A stretch of DNA of 64,000 bases from Halomonas alkalisoli (GCF_021412585.1 NZ_JAKCMI010000024.1:18240-82239), one strand, 5' to 3'; positions 1 to 10,596 are shown, numbered from the stretch's first letter. Notes: a model not told the origin generated them from the letters alone. Program-made: numbers and translations.

Positions 1-180
1 AAGAAGAGAAGCGTGGCAGAAATTGCCGCACGGCGCCTTGCCGGGGATCAGGGTTCGGCGGCTCCCGAGGATGCTGACGCAACGTCGAAGCGCGCGAATC
101 ATACGCCCGCGACCGGCCAAGTCAATCGCTTTGTGGACCATGCTCGCCAGTCCTGGAATTTTGCTCGGCAAACAGCCTGA
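1..180 (+). CDS. C-terminal tail of an unidentified protein (partial, runs off left edge)
   Basis: Frame 1 is open from the first base to a TGA at 178-180, giving 59 residues without an internal start, so any gene here begins outside the window. The tail is polar and rich in Ala, Arg and Asp, ends in ...SWNFARQTA, and shows no recognisable domain. It converges on the minus-strand methyltransferase that ends at 194. The reading may be chance openness in GC-rich DNA, because 59 codons is short. I cannot name the product. Confidence 0.4.
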   Translation, partial: KKRSVAEIAARRLAGDQGSAAPEDADATSKRANHTPATGQVNRFVDHARQSWNFARQTA

Positions 181-193
181 ACTTCAGAATGAT

Positions 194-832
194 TTACCGC
201 TTCTGCAACAGGGCCACGTCCGCCGCAGGAAACTCGACGCGCATGCCCAGGTGATCGGCCAGCCACGCGAAGCTCGCCTCGCTGAAGAAACAAACGTGGC
301 TGGGGTCGAGGATGTAGTGCCAGCGGGTGAAGGCTTGCTGGGTGGTAACCCGCTTGGTCATTAGCCCCAGCCAGCCAGCGGGCCTCAGCAGGCTGGCCAA
401 CCGCTCGAGCTCAGGCCCCGGTTCGAAGAGATGCTCTGCCACTTCGGTGGCGGTGACGAAATCGTAGTGACGTTCCAGGGCCGCTGGGTCGGGGGCGTAG
501 AAGGGATCGTAGATCGCCATGGGGTGTCCCGCCTCCTCGAACATGACCGAGAGGGTCGGGCCGGGACCGGCACCGAAATCGAGACCGCAGGCACCCGGTA
601 CCAGCCGTTCGCGCAGCGGCGTATAAAGCCGTGACAGGAACTGCCGATAACCGATGTCGTCGGGGCTGTTCCGGTGCTGGTCGTAGACCGCTTTCTCCGC
701 TTCGGGCGCAAGGCGCTGGGCGGAAGGCACGAAGACCAGCCGGCAGTCAGTGCAACGGTAGTAATCGCGCCGCGTATCCCGATGAAAATGTGTCGTTTCG
801 GCGGATGCACATAGCGGGCAGGTCAGCATCAT
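194..832 (-). CDS. Class I SAM-dependent methyltransferase with N-terminal zinc ribbon
   Basis: The 212-residue protein starts with two CxxC pairs (Cys5/Cys8 and Cys27/Cys30) that form a probable zinc ribbon. A Rossmann methyltransferase fold follows, with glycine-rich SAM loop DFGAGPGPT near residues 83-91 and a TATEVAEHL post-motif near residue 125. This architecture is common in class I methyltransferases annotated as Methyltransf_23, often acting on small molecules or modified sugars. The substrate is unknown. The start at 832 is supported by an AGAAGGAT ribosome-binding site; a second ATG follows immediately. It is divergent from the VOC gene at 896. Confidence 0.8.
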   Translation of the reverse strand: MMLTCPLCASAETTHFHRDTRRDYYRCTDCRLVFVPSAQRLAPEAEKAVYDQHRNSPDDIGYRQFLSRLYTPLRERLVPGACGLDFGAGPGPTLSVMFEEAGHPMAIYDPFYAPDPAALERHYDFVTATEVAEHLFEPGPELERLASLLRPAGWLGLMTKRVTTQQAFTRWHYILDPSHVCFFSEASFAWLADHLGMRVEFPAADVALLQKR

Positions 833-895
833 CGTATCCTTCTGGGCTTGACGACTCGAGCTTATAGAACACAGATCACAACGAGGAGGCCGGCA

Positions 896-1288
896 ATGCT
901 GTCAGGTCTGGACCACCTGGTCATCACCGTGACCGATATTTCCCGCGCCGTGGACTTCTATTCCCGGGTGCTGGGGCTGGAGGTGCGCTACCGCGACCGT
1001 GAGCGCGTCGACCTGATGCTCGGCGACGTGGCCCTGCGCCTGCACTGGACGGCCACCGACATCGAGCCCCGTGCCGCCACCCCCACCCCGGGGAGCCTCG
1101 ACCTCTGCCTGCGCAGCCTGCTGCCGCTGGACGAAGTGCAGCGACATCTGGAAGCGCTGGATGTCGAGGTGGAGCTCGGCCCGGTCGACCGTCAGGGCGC
1201 CACCGGCCCCATCGAGTCGCTCTACCTGCGCGACCCGGACGGCAACCTGCTGGAGATCAGCCGTCCGCTGAAGACGGCCAGCGAATAG
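896..1288 (+). CDS. VOC-superfamily (glyoxalase/dioxygenase-like) protein
   Basis: This 130-residue protein has the classic VOC beginning (LDHLVITVTDISRAVDFYSRVLGL) and ends with the metal-ligand strand motif DPDGNLLEISRP. It therefore carries the paired beta-alpha-beta-beta-beta modules of glyoxalase I, fosfomycin-resistance proteins and extradiol dioxygenases. His in DHLVI and Glu in LLEIS are candidate metal ligands. Substrate cannot be assigned. The start at 896 is chosen because a strong AACGAGGAGG ribosome-binding site lies just upstream. An in-frame upstream ATG at 848 lacks one. Confidence 0.85.
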   Translation: MLSGLDHLVITVTDISRAVDFYSRVLGLEVRYRDRERVDLMLGDVALRLHWTATDIEPRAATPTPGSLDLCLRSLLPLDEVQRHLEALDVEVELGPVDRQGATGPIESLYLRDPDGNLLEISRPLKTASE

Positions 1289-1380
1289 CCGCTCCACTGG
1301 CATTGTCTCATCTGGCCGGTATCATTGGTGTGACTGGCCAAGTCAGCAACACACCTCGCCATTCACTTGCTGGACGTGAC

Positions 1381-1770
1381 ATGACCGATAACCTGCATCC
1401 TGATGATAACCGTGACCACCGGGCCGTGACCGATCCGGGGTCGCCCGACACCACCATTCCCATCGTCATCTATGCGCTGTTTCTTGCCGGCATCATCAGC
1501 GGCGGGCTGACGCAGTTGGTCGGTGTGGTGATCGCCTATGTCTACCGCGGCAAGGGACCTCACTGGCTCGATGAGCATTATCGCTACCATATCCGTACCT
1601 TCTGGATGGCGATGCTCTACTTTGCGGTCTCCGGCCTGCTGACGCTGATCATGATCGGCTTCGTCACCTGGTTACTGGCGGTGATCTGGCTTGTGATTCG
1701 CTGCGTGAAAGGGCTCAAGAGCCTGCAGGAGAAGCGCGCGCCCGATAACGTGGATACCTGGCTGTTCTGA
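1381..1770 (+). CDS. DUF4870-family small membrane protein
   Basis: The 129-residue protein has a polar N-terminus of about 30 residues and then three hydrophobic segments (around residues 28-50, 75-100 and 95-115). It carries the DUF4870 pattern of HYRYHIRTFW between helices. The family is widespread in Proteobacteria and has no established function. The ATG at 1381 is preferred over an upstream in-frame start at 1303 because homologous proteins begin with a short polar leader. No strong ribosome-binding site is visible for either. It ends 5 bases before the acyltransferase gene, so the two are probably co-transcribed. Confidence 0.75.
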   Translation: MTDNLHPDDNRDHRAVTDPGSPDTTIPIVIYALFLAGIISGGLTQLVGVVIAYVYRGKGPHWLDEHYRYHIRTFWMAMLYFAVSGLLTLIMIGFVTWLLAVIWLVIRCVKGLKSLQEKRAPDNVDTWLF

Positions 1771-1775
1771 CGTTC

Positions 1776-2705
1776 ATGAGCGCATCTCGACCCCGTTCCA
1801 GCGCCATCCAGGCGCGTCTCGCCACCACGCTGTGGCGCACCCTCGCCGGCCGTCGTCTCGCCAGCCTGTGGCGCCTTTCCCGGCTGATCGGCCCGCTGGT
1901 GTATCGCCTGAGCCGACGCGAGCGCGACGTCACCGAAATCAATCTCGCCCAGGTCTATCCCGACCAGAGCGCGGCAGCGCGTCGTGGCCTGGCCCGGGAA
2001 AGCCTGACGCACTCCACCGCCACCATGCTGGAGCTGGGCTTCGCCTGGATGGCCGACCCGAACCGGGTCGAGACCTCCATCGTCGAAGTCCATGGCCGGG
2101 AACTGCTCGACGAGGCCCGCGCCCAGGGGCGGGGCGTCATCGTTCTGGCGCCGCATTTCGGCAACTGGGAGGTGCTCAACTTCTGGCTCTCCAGCCACTT
2201 CCCCTTCACTGCCATGTACGAGCCACCCAAGGTCGATGAGCTCGACCCCGTCACGCGTGAGGGTCGTGAGCGCATGGGTGCGACGCTGGTACCCACCAAC
2301 CCCCGCGGCGTGGCGGCACTGCTCAAGGCGCTCAAGCGCTGCGAAGCCATCGGCATCCTGCCCGACCAGGAACCCAGCTGGGGCAGCGGCGTCTTCGCCC
2401 CCTTCTACGGTCGCCTGGCCTATACCGCCACCCTGCTGCCCAAGCTGGTGGCCCGCACCGACGCACGCGTCGTCACCGGCGTGGCGCGGCGCATCCCCGG
2501 CCGCGGCTTCGCCATCCACTTCCTGGCCGCCGACGAGCGGGTCTACGAAACCGATGAGACCACCTCCGCCACCGGCGTCAATGCCTGCGTCGAGGATGCC
2601 ATCGCCCTGGACCCGGCCCAGTACCAGTGGGAGTACAAGCGCTACCGCAAGGTGATCGAGGAGCAGGAGGGGCATCCGGAACATGGCTCCTTCCGGCTTT
2701 ACTAG
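1776..2705 (+). CDS. LpxL/HtrB-type lysophospholipid (lipid A) acyltransferase
   Basis: This 309-residue protein belongs to the LABLAT acyltransferase family. The catalytic HX4E signature is visible as HFGNWE within LAPHFGNWEVLNFW near residues 127-140. The later substrate motif LPDQEPSWGSGVFAPFYGR lies near residues 196-214. Relatives transfer a fatty acyl chain from acyl-ACP to a lipid A precursor at the inner face of the cytoplasmic membrane. The paralogue (lauroyl- or myristoyl-type) cannot be told from sequence alone. It follows the DUF4870 gene by 5 bases. A CTGGCA/TGCCAG inverted repeat at 2759-2776 lies downstream. Confidence 0.85.
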   Translation: MSASRPRSSAIQARLATTLWRTLAGRRLASLWRLSRLIGPLVYRLSRRERDVTEINLAQVYPDQSAAARRGLARESLTHSTATMLELGFAWMADPNRVETSIVEVHGRELLDEARAQGRGVIVLAPHFGNWEVLNFWLSSHFPFTAMYEPPKVDELDPVTREGRERMGATLVPTNPRGVAALLKALKRCEAIGILPDQEPSWGSGVFAPFYGRLAYTATLLPKLVARTDARVVTGVARRIPGRGFAIHFLAADERVYETDETTSATGVNACVEDAIALDPAQYQWEYKRYRKVIEEQEGHPEHGSFRLY

Positions 2706-2722
2706 AACGTCCCTCGATATCA

Positions 2723-2739
2723 ATGGAAATTATTTCCAT
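2723..2739. promoter_or_regulatory. Perfect inverted repeat upstream of the tenA riboswitch
   Basis: ATGGAAA and TTTCCAT flank three bases (TTA), a 17-bp dyad in an AT-rich patch about 55 bases before the first TPP aptamer. It could be part of the tenA promoter or a regulator site. No regulator can be named. Confidence 0.35.
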
Positions 2740-2794
2740 GAATTTCACTTCTACATGACTGGCAACACGCTGCCAGCCTGCTAGACTGCCTGGA

Positions 2795-2930
2795 CGCTTG
2801 ACGGGGTGCCGGTGATTCCGGCTGAGATGGCGCAGGGAGCCCAAGGGTGACCTCAGCGCCGATCCCGTGGAACCTGATCCGGGTGAGCAGGGCCGCTGGC
2901 CCCGCATGAACCGGCGTAGGGAATCAGGCG
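2795..2930 (+). promoter_or_regulatory. TPP riboswitch (THI element) upstream of tenA
   Basis: All conserved parts of the thiamine-pyrophosphate aptamer are present in order: GGGGTGCC at 2803-2810, GCTGAGA just after it, CCGTGGAACCTGATCCGGGT at about 2866-2885 and CGGCGTAGGGA at about 2912-2922. CGCTTGA at 2795 pairs with TCAGGCG at 2924 to close P1. The P3 region is enlarged (GGCGC...GCGCC), and there is extra sequence between the second core and the final core block. It lies about 100 bases before tenA and should lower expression when TPP is high. No classical intrinsic terminator follows, so translational control is more likely. Confidence 0.93.
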
Positions 2931-3029
2931 AAGGGGTTTGATGACACGTCTCTCTGCGCTCCCCTTCTCTCATGATCTCCCCTGCCCGACTTCAGCCTCG
3001 CTCCGGATCCTCGATCACCCGGAGGCTAG

Positions 3030-3698
3030 ATGGGCTACCGCTTTACCGACCTCACCGCCGCCTGCCAGGACGACTGGCGCGCCTATATCGAGCACGACTT
3101 CGTGCGCAGCCTCGGGGCCGGCACACTGGCCGAAGACGCTTTTCGCCACTACCTGCAGCAGGACTACCTGTTCCTGATCCACTTCGCCCGGGCCTATGCC
3201 CTGGCCGCCTACAAGAGCCGCACCCTGGCCGACCTGCGTCAGGCCCACGAAGGCTTGAAGGCCATCGTCGACGTGGAGCTGGGCCTGCACGTGGGCTACT
3301 GCCGCGAGTGGGGCATCAGCGAGGAGGCGCTCGCCAGCCTGCCCGAGGCCCGGGCCACCATGGCCTATACCCGCTATGTGCTGGACACCGGCAATCGCGG
3401 CGACCTGCTCGACCTTCACGTGGCCCTGGCGCCCTGCCTGATCGGCTACGGCGAGATCGCCAACTGGCTGAATGGCCGGCAGGGCACCGTCCGCGGCAAG
3501 GCCAACCCCTATGACGCCTGGATCGCCATGTACGAAGGCGAAGAGTTCCAGGGCGCCATGCGCGCCGAGCTGGAGTGGCTCGATGCGCGCCTGGCCGACG
3601 TCACCCCGGCGCGCTTCCAGGAGCTGTCGGAGGTGTTCCGCGACGCCACGCGACTGGAGATCGATTTCTGGCAGATGGGGCTGGACCGCGCGGACTGA
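3030..3698 (+). CDS. tenA: TenA-family thiaminase II / aminopyrimidine aminohydrolase
   Basis: This 222-residue all-alpha protein salvages thiamine breakdown products. TenA enzymes hydrolyse 4-amino-5-aminomethyl-2-methylpyrimidine to the hydroxymethyl form used for thiamine synthesis. Cys136 in APCLIGYGEIA aligns with the catalytic cysteine of TenA enzymes. The N-terminal HYLQQDYLFLIHFARAYAL block is the usual signature, and the length is typical. The start at 3030 has an upstream GGAGG. Its own TPP riboswitch precedes it and thiC, with a separate riboswitch, follows, which fits a thiamine role well. Confidence 0.93.
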   Translation: MGYRFTDLTAACQDDWRAYIEHDFVRSLGAGTLAEDAFRHYLQQDYLFLIHFARAYALAAYKSRTLADLRQAHEGLKAIVDVELGLHVGYCREWGISEEALASLPEARATMAYTRYVLDTGNRGDLLDLHVALAPCLIGYGEIANWLNGRQGTVRGKANPYDAWIAMYEGEEFQGAMRAELEWLDARLADVTPARFQELSEVFRDATRLEIDFWQMGLDRAD

Positions 3699-3831
3699 CG
3701 GCCTGGCCCCACTGAAAGACCCGCGCTGGCTCTGGTCACACCAGGCGCGGCGGGCAAGATGTCACTTGCCTAAGCAATTGTCCAAGGCTATCGCAGTTGA
3801 CGACAGCGAAGGGCGCCGGGAACAAGCCAGA

Positions 3832-3894
3832 GAGGAGGTCCTACGCCAGGGATGGCGTAGGTAGCGCCCAGGGACGGGTTCACAGCGCCTCCTC
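3832..3894. repeat. Structured palindromic element between tenA and the thiC riboswitch
   Basis: An outer stem GAGGAGG (3832-3838) / CCTCCTC (3888-3894) encloses a perfect hairpin CCTACGCC-AGGGAT-GGCGTAGG (3840-3861) and a direct repeat of AGCGCC. The remaining gap between tenA and the riboswitch (3699-3831 and 3895-3963) shows no gene. The structure resembles a dispersed REP-like element, but no second copy is seen in this window. It could instead be a tenA transcript end. Confidence 0.45.
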
Positions 3895-3963
3895 ACAGGC
3901 TTGTCGCCGGATCAGCCCCGAGCGATGGAGCAATCTGCGATAGCCCTGAGCAATCGACCACCA

Positions 3964-4070
3964 CGCTTGACGGGGTGCCGTTGAAAACGGCTGAGATCAT
4001 GCAGCGCAGCGCGCCGAAGCATGGATCCCGTTGAACCTGAACTGGCTAGGACCAGCGTAGGGATCAAGCG
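3964..4070 (+). promoter_or_regulatory. TPP riboswitch (THI element) upstream of thiC
   Basis: This is a compact thiamine-pyrophosphate aptamer. P1 is CGCTTGA (3964-3970) with TCAAGCG (4064-4070). The core blocks GGGGTGCC, GGCTGAGA, CCCGTTGAACCTGA and CCAGCGTAGGGA are all present. It matches the Rfam TPP consensus more closely than the first copy. It sits about 95 bases before the thiC start, and no T-rich terminator lies between. Confidence 0.95.
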
Positions 4071-4152
4071 ACAGGCAGGCTTACCCACCGGGTCCTGCCC
4101 CTGTCCTCCCAGCTGTCCTCCCTGACAACGCACAACAGCCGCAATACCCTAG

Positions 4153-6054
<1,902 letters not shown>

Positions 6055-6095
6055 TCTTTCCCGATGCTTTCTTTCCCGATGCTTGGAAAACTCTG

Positions 6096-6126
6096 CACGC
6101 CGGCCAGTGGTCGGCGTGTTTTTTTT
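6096..6126 (+). terminator. Intrinsic terminator after thiC
   Basis: The hairpin CACGCCGGCC-AGT-GGTCGGCGTG (6096-6118, one mismatch) is followed by eight T residues at 6119-6126, about 40 bases after the thiC stop. Confidence 0.9.
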
Positions 6127-6237
6127 CGTCCCATGGCGACAGCGAAGAAGGTGCGGATGTAGCCTGTAGCCATGACGGTGGCCGATATCTGCTTATGCCA
6201 CCCCTTGTGCAAGGATATAGTGCAGAAGGACAAAACC

Positions 6238-7488
6238 ATGCCCCACCTGCATGTAGCGCTAGTGACAGAGCGTCCCGAAGCCAGCCTGATCCCCCTGCTG
6301 CAGCTTCGACCCCAGCGGGTCGTGCTGGTTGCCGGACGGCAGCAGCAACAGACCGTCGAGCGGCTGCAGATCCTGCTGCAGCACGAGCTGTCCTCTCAAA
6401 CCGAGATCGATCGATGGGACGAGATGCCGGAGCGAGACCCGCAACGCATCAGTGCGTTCGCCACTGGCCTGGCCCAATGGCTGTCTCGGCTACAGCGGGA
6501 CACCCCCGAGCTCACTGTTACCTATGACCTGGCCGACAGCGACAAGCTCACCGCCCTGCTATTCCAGCAGGCCATGAGACACTGCAAGGCCGACTGGCTC
6601 TATGTCGACAGCCGTGCCGGCGCGCTCTACCGCATGGGGCCGGGCTTGAACCCCTCGACGCTGGAGGCCGTGGCCATCGAGCCCGTGCTTGATGTCGATA
6701 CCTTCCTGCAGGCCAACGGCCGCAAGCGCATCAAGGCACTATCCGACAACCCGGCCTGGCGCAGCGCCGCCGAACGGCACAAGGCCCTGACCCACTACCT
6801 GGGCCACCAGGCCGACAAGCTGGCGTGGCTGTTGAGCGAGCTACATGAACGGGTTCACGGTTCCCAGGGCGCACTCGGCACCGCCGACCCAAACGAAGGC
6901 CCACACCTCGACCCATCCGCCCGCCAGCAGCGGCTGAGTCGCGCACCGCACTTCCCCTGCACCGACGCACTGAGCGAGTTGAATGCCGCCGGCTTGCTCG
7001 AGTGGTCGAGTGCCGACCCTCAGCGGGTGAGCTTCTCCTCCCTGGCGGGGGCACTCTACATCGGCGGCGGCTGGCTAACCGAATTTGCCTGGCTCTGCGC
7101 CCAGGAAGTCGGGCTGCACCAGGCCTGCTGTGGGGCCCATGTACTCGATCTCAGCGGGCAGCACAACGGCGAACCCGTGGTCTCCGACTGCCTCGCCGTG
7201 CACCACAACCAGCTGCTGTTCATCGAGTGCCTGACCACAGGACCCGGCCCCGATGCCTGCCTTCAACAAGGGCTCAAGCGACTCCACGACATGCTCGACC
7301 ACTCAGCCGGACTGGCCAGCACCCGCCTGCTTCTGGCCTGCGGCGAATTCGACCGCGCATGCCAGCACCTGACCGACCTGCAGCGCAGCCAGGGGCTCGA
7401 GGTGGCCGTCATTGAATGCGGCGAGCTGAAGCAACTGCCCGTCTATCTTCGACACTGGATGGAGACCGGCCGCTGGCCACAGCCCTGA
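6238..7488 (+). CDS. Solitary Card1/Can2-like (DUF1887) CARF-nuclease protein with altered active site
   Basis: The 416-residue protein resembles the DUF1887 family, an N-terminal CARF ligand-sensing domain joined to a C-terminal PD-(D/E)xK nuclease. The CARF start is HVALVTERPEASLIPLLQ. The nuclease part shows GGWLTEFAW (Glu282), then Asp317 in VVSDCLAV and Glu330 in FIECLT, spaced as in the family. The usual ExK lysine is replaced by Leu332. Known Card1/Can2 members bind cyclic tetra-adenylate from type III CRISPR and then cut nucleic acid. No CRISPR or cas gene is near, so the function here is uncertain. The start at 6238 has AGAAGGA upstream. An in-frame ATG at 6172 is less likely. The stop codon lies in the first unit of a tandem repeat. 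Confidence 0.8.
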   Translation: MPHLHVALVTERPEASLIPLLQLRPQRVVLVAGRQQQQTVERLQILLQHELSSQTEIDRWDEMPERDPQRISAFATGLAQWLSRLQRDTPELTVTYDLADSDKLTALLFQQAMRHCKADWLYVDSRAGALYRMGPGLNPSTLEAVAIEPVLDVDTFLQANGRKRIKALSDNPAWRSAAERHKALTHYLGHQADKLAWLLSELHERVHGSQGALGTADPNEGPHLDPSARQQRLSRAPHFPCTDALSELNAAGLLEWSSADPQRVSFSSLAGALYIGGGWLTEFAWLCAQEVGLHQACCGAHVLDLSGQHNGEPVVSDCLAVHHNQLLFIECLTTGPGPDACLQQGLKRLHDMLDHSAGLASTRLLLACGEFDRACQHLTDLQRSQGLEVAVIECGELKQLPVYLRHWMETGRWPQP

Positions 7489-7626
7489 GCCTGTAGACAG
7501 CCCTGAGCTTGTGAACAGCCATGAGCTTGTAGACAGCCATGAGCTTGTAGACAGCCATGAGCTTGTAGACAGCCATGAGCTTGTAGACAGCCCTGAGCTT
7601 GTGGAACGCCCTGAGCCCGTAAACCA
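7483..7626. repeat. Eight-unit 18-bp tandem repeat at the 3' end of the CARF-nuclease gene
   Basis: The unit is CCATGAGCTTGTAGACAG. Copies 3-6 (7519-7590) are identical. Copies 1-2 (7483-7518) and 7-8 (7591-7626) are diverged. Copy 1 contains the TGA stop of the upstream gene at 7486-7488. There are no spacers, so this is not a CRISPR. The 18-bp period keeps reading frames open on both strands, which makes short repetitive ORFs. Perfect inner and decayed outer copies suggest recent slippage expansion. Confidence 0.9.
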
Positions 7627-7653
7627 AAACGCCCCCGTCAGGCGACAGGGGCG
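7621..7653 (-). terminator. Intrinsic terminator for the beta-barrel gene
   Basis: The hairpin CGCCCC...GGGGCG (7630-7653) is followed on the minus strand by TTTTGGTTT, 45 bases past the stop of the minus-strand gene at 7698. Confidence 0.75.
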
Positions 7654-7697
7654 AGGAAATGGCTTATGCACTCCGGGATCTGGCAGATGCCGTCCAA

Positions 7698-8198
7698 TCA
7701 GAAACGGAAGCGTACACCGACGCTTGCCGCATCGAAGGTGTGGTCTGACTTGTCCAGGTAGCGCATGTAGTCGGCACCGACCGCCAGGTTTGGCGCCACG
7801 TCGAACTCGGCGCCGGCTCCATAGGAGAAACCGCTCTCACGGTCCACGTCAAAATCCACTTCGGTTACACCCGCCAGACCGTAGAGGCGGATCTCCTCCG
7901 AAACCGGCAGGATACCCTTGGCGTAGGCGCCCACCAGGTAGTCCAGCTCAACATCACCATCGGAACCGCCGGTGCCCACGTGAGCCTCTGCGGCGAAGAA
8001 GTCGTTGAACTGGGCGCCACCCCTGATGCGCAGACCCGTCGAGTTGGCGGATGAAGCGCCATCGGGATTGAGATCCCAGAACATGGCGTCGCCACCGACA
8101 TAACCTTGAGGATACATCGGTGCCTGGTACTGGGCCTGCGCCGCGGCTGCGAAGGCGCCGGTGATCAATAGGGCAGCGGGAATGGCTAGCAGTTTCAT
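7698..8198 (-). CDS. Outer-membrane beta-barrel (OmpA/OmpX-like) protein
   Basis: The 166-residue protein begins with a clear Sec signal peptide (MKLLAIPAALLITGAFAAAA, cleaved near AQAQ). Alternating beta-strands follow, and it ends with Phe in SVGVRFRF, the typical C-terminal signature for BAM-dependent insertion. The internal pattern RLYGLAGV...FSYGAGAEFDVAPNLAVGADY matches small eight-stranded barrels annotated as outer membrane protein beta-barrel domain. GAGGTGCATC precedes the ATG. The gene is alone and has its own terminator. Function beyond membrane localisation is unknown. Confidence 0.8.
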   Translation of the reverse strand: MKLLAIPAALLITGAFAAAAQAQYQAPMYPQGYVGGDAMFWDLNPDGASSANSTGLRIRGGAQFNDFFAAEAHVGTGGSDGDVELDYLVGAYAKGILPVSEEIRLYGLAGVTEVDFDVDRESGFSYGAGAEFDVAPNLAVGADYMRYLDKSDHTFDAASVGVRFRF

Positions 8199-8303
8199 GA
8201 TGCACCTCTATTAAGAAACAGCGTTTCCTTACACGCAGGGGAAGTCTGGTACAGCCGTGGCAATCACGCAAGTGAATTTACCGACTGAAAAAGTTCCTCC
8301 TTG

Positions 8304-9236
8304 TCAGGGGCGCCGTGAAAGACTCAACAGCACGATGCCCCCCAGCACGATACCCCCGCCGATCAGTTGTATGCCGCTCAACATCTGCCCCAGCACCAGG
8401 TAGCCCAGCGCCAGCGAAGCCACCGGCTCAACGTTCATCACCGGCGCATTGCGGGCCATCTCCAACCGCGGCACGCTGATGAAGAGTACCGAAAACGCCA
8501 CGCTGTAGAGTACGGCCAGTGACACCAGCCCCGCCCAGCCGGTGGCGCTCGCCGGCAGCGCCATGCCACCGGGCACCAGGCTCATCGCACCGGCCAGCAG
8601 CATGGCGACAAGCACCGTCAGCATGGTGAGCAGGCTGCGCAGGGTGCTGCCCACCTCGGCAAGGCGATGCTCGGTGATCCACAGCGCAAAGGAGAAGGCG
8701 GTAGCGGCGCCGAGACCGAAGGCCACCCCCGTCAGCCACTCCTCTCCCAGGGCCTGGGGCGAAGCCACCAGGGTCGGCACATCGAGTACCACTACCAGCC
8801 CCGCCAGGATCACGGCCATGATCAACGCCGCCCGCAGGGTCGGGCGCGGCCCTCCCAACACCCAGGTCAGCAGTGCCAGCTGTATGGGAAAGGTGTTCAT
8901 CAGCAGCAGCGCCACCACCACCGGTATGCGGGCCACCGCCGAGTAGAGGCAGAGGCTCTGTACCGCCACCATCAGCCCCGCCAGCAGCTGCCATCGTCGT
9001 GCCCCCGCCGGCAGCACAAGGCGCTTGCCCTGGGCCATGAACAGGACGATAAGCACGGCCAGCGCGACGGCGGAGCGGACGAGTACGGCCAGCAGCAACC
9101 CGGTGCCCTCGTCGAAGGCCAGGCGTGCGGCCACATGATTGCCGGCAAACAGCGTGGCGACACCGGCCAGCAGCAAGACGGCAACATGGCGGGACAGCAA
9201 TACGGGTACGGCCATCGCCGATGACGGTGACGACAT
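8304..9236 (-). CDS. DMT-superfamily (EamA) transporter
   Basis: The 310-residue protein has about ten hydrophobic helices arranged as two five-helix repeats, the EamA architecture. The first repeat contains VALLLMNTFPIQLALLTW and the second VLYSVAFSVLFISVPRLEMARNAPVMN, where these carriers usually show a conserved proline/asparagine pattern. Relatives export amino acids or other metabolites. No specific substrate can be inferred. It is transcribed away from ackA, with a 175-base gap. No strong ribosome-binding site is visible. Confidence 0.8.
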   Translation of the reverse strand: MSSPSSAMAVPVLLSRHVAVLLLAGVATLFAGNHVAARLAFDEGTGLLLAVLVRSAVALAVLIVLFMAQGKRLVLPAGARRWQLLAGLMVAVQSLCLYSAVARIPVVVALLLMNTFPIQLALLTWVLGGPRPTLRAALIMAVILAGLVVVLDVPTLVASPQALGEEWLTGVAFGLGAATAFSFALWITEHRLAEVGSTLRSLLTMLTVLVAMLLAGAMSLVPGGMALPASATGWAGLVSLAVLYSVAFSVLFISVPRLEMARNAPVMNVEPVASLALGYLVLGQMLSGIQLIGGGIVLGGIVLLSLSRRP

Positions 9237-9340
9237 GAGTGGTTTTTCCGTGGTTGAAGGATGGCGGTCAGCATGCCAGCGTTTTCAACAGAAGCCCATT
9301 CTCCCCTAGTCATGCACAATGGGCGCGTCGAACGATAGCC

Positions 9341-9371
9341 TGCAAATCATTGCATGGTAGACTAAGGTCTA
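9341..9371. promoter_or_regulatory. Paired short inverted repeats upstream of ackA
   Basis: TGCAA-ATCA-TTGCA (9341-9354) and TAGAC-TAAG-GTCTA (9358-9371) lie 40-70 bases before the ackA start, in the only AT-richer part of the gap. They are candidate operator/promoter sequences. No regulator is identifiable. Confidence 0.3.
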
Positions 9372-9411
9372 ACGTCTATGCTACCCCTAACTCATACCAC
9401 CGGGAGAACCG

Positions 9412-10592
<1,181 letters not shown>

Positions 10593-10596
<4 letters not shown>

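Noticed and set aside
23..364. Plus-strand open frame at the left edge
   Set aside because: It overlaps the minus-strand methyltransferase and competes with the frame-1 tail. It has no ribosome-binding site.
3472..3864. Open frame from the end of tenA into the gap
   Set aside because: The first part is a tenA frame shadow. The remainder has no start signal and overlaps the structured element.
6172..6237. Longer start for the CARF-nuclease gene
   Set aside because: The added residues do not match the family start, and the better ribosome-binding site serves the ATG at 6238.
7483..7626. Regular repeats suggestive of a CRISPR array next to a CARF protein
   Set aside because: Units are directly adjacent with no unique spacers, so this is a simple tandem repeat.
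7511..8008. Plus-strand open frame with SHELVD repeats
   Set aside because: It is produced by the 18-bp repeat and continues antisense through the beta-barrel gene and its terminator. No ribosome-binding site is visible.
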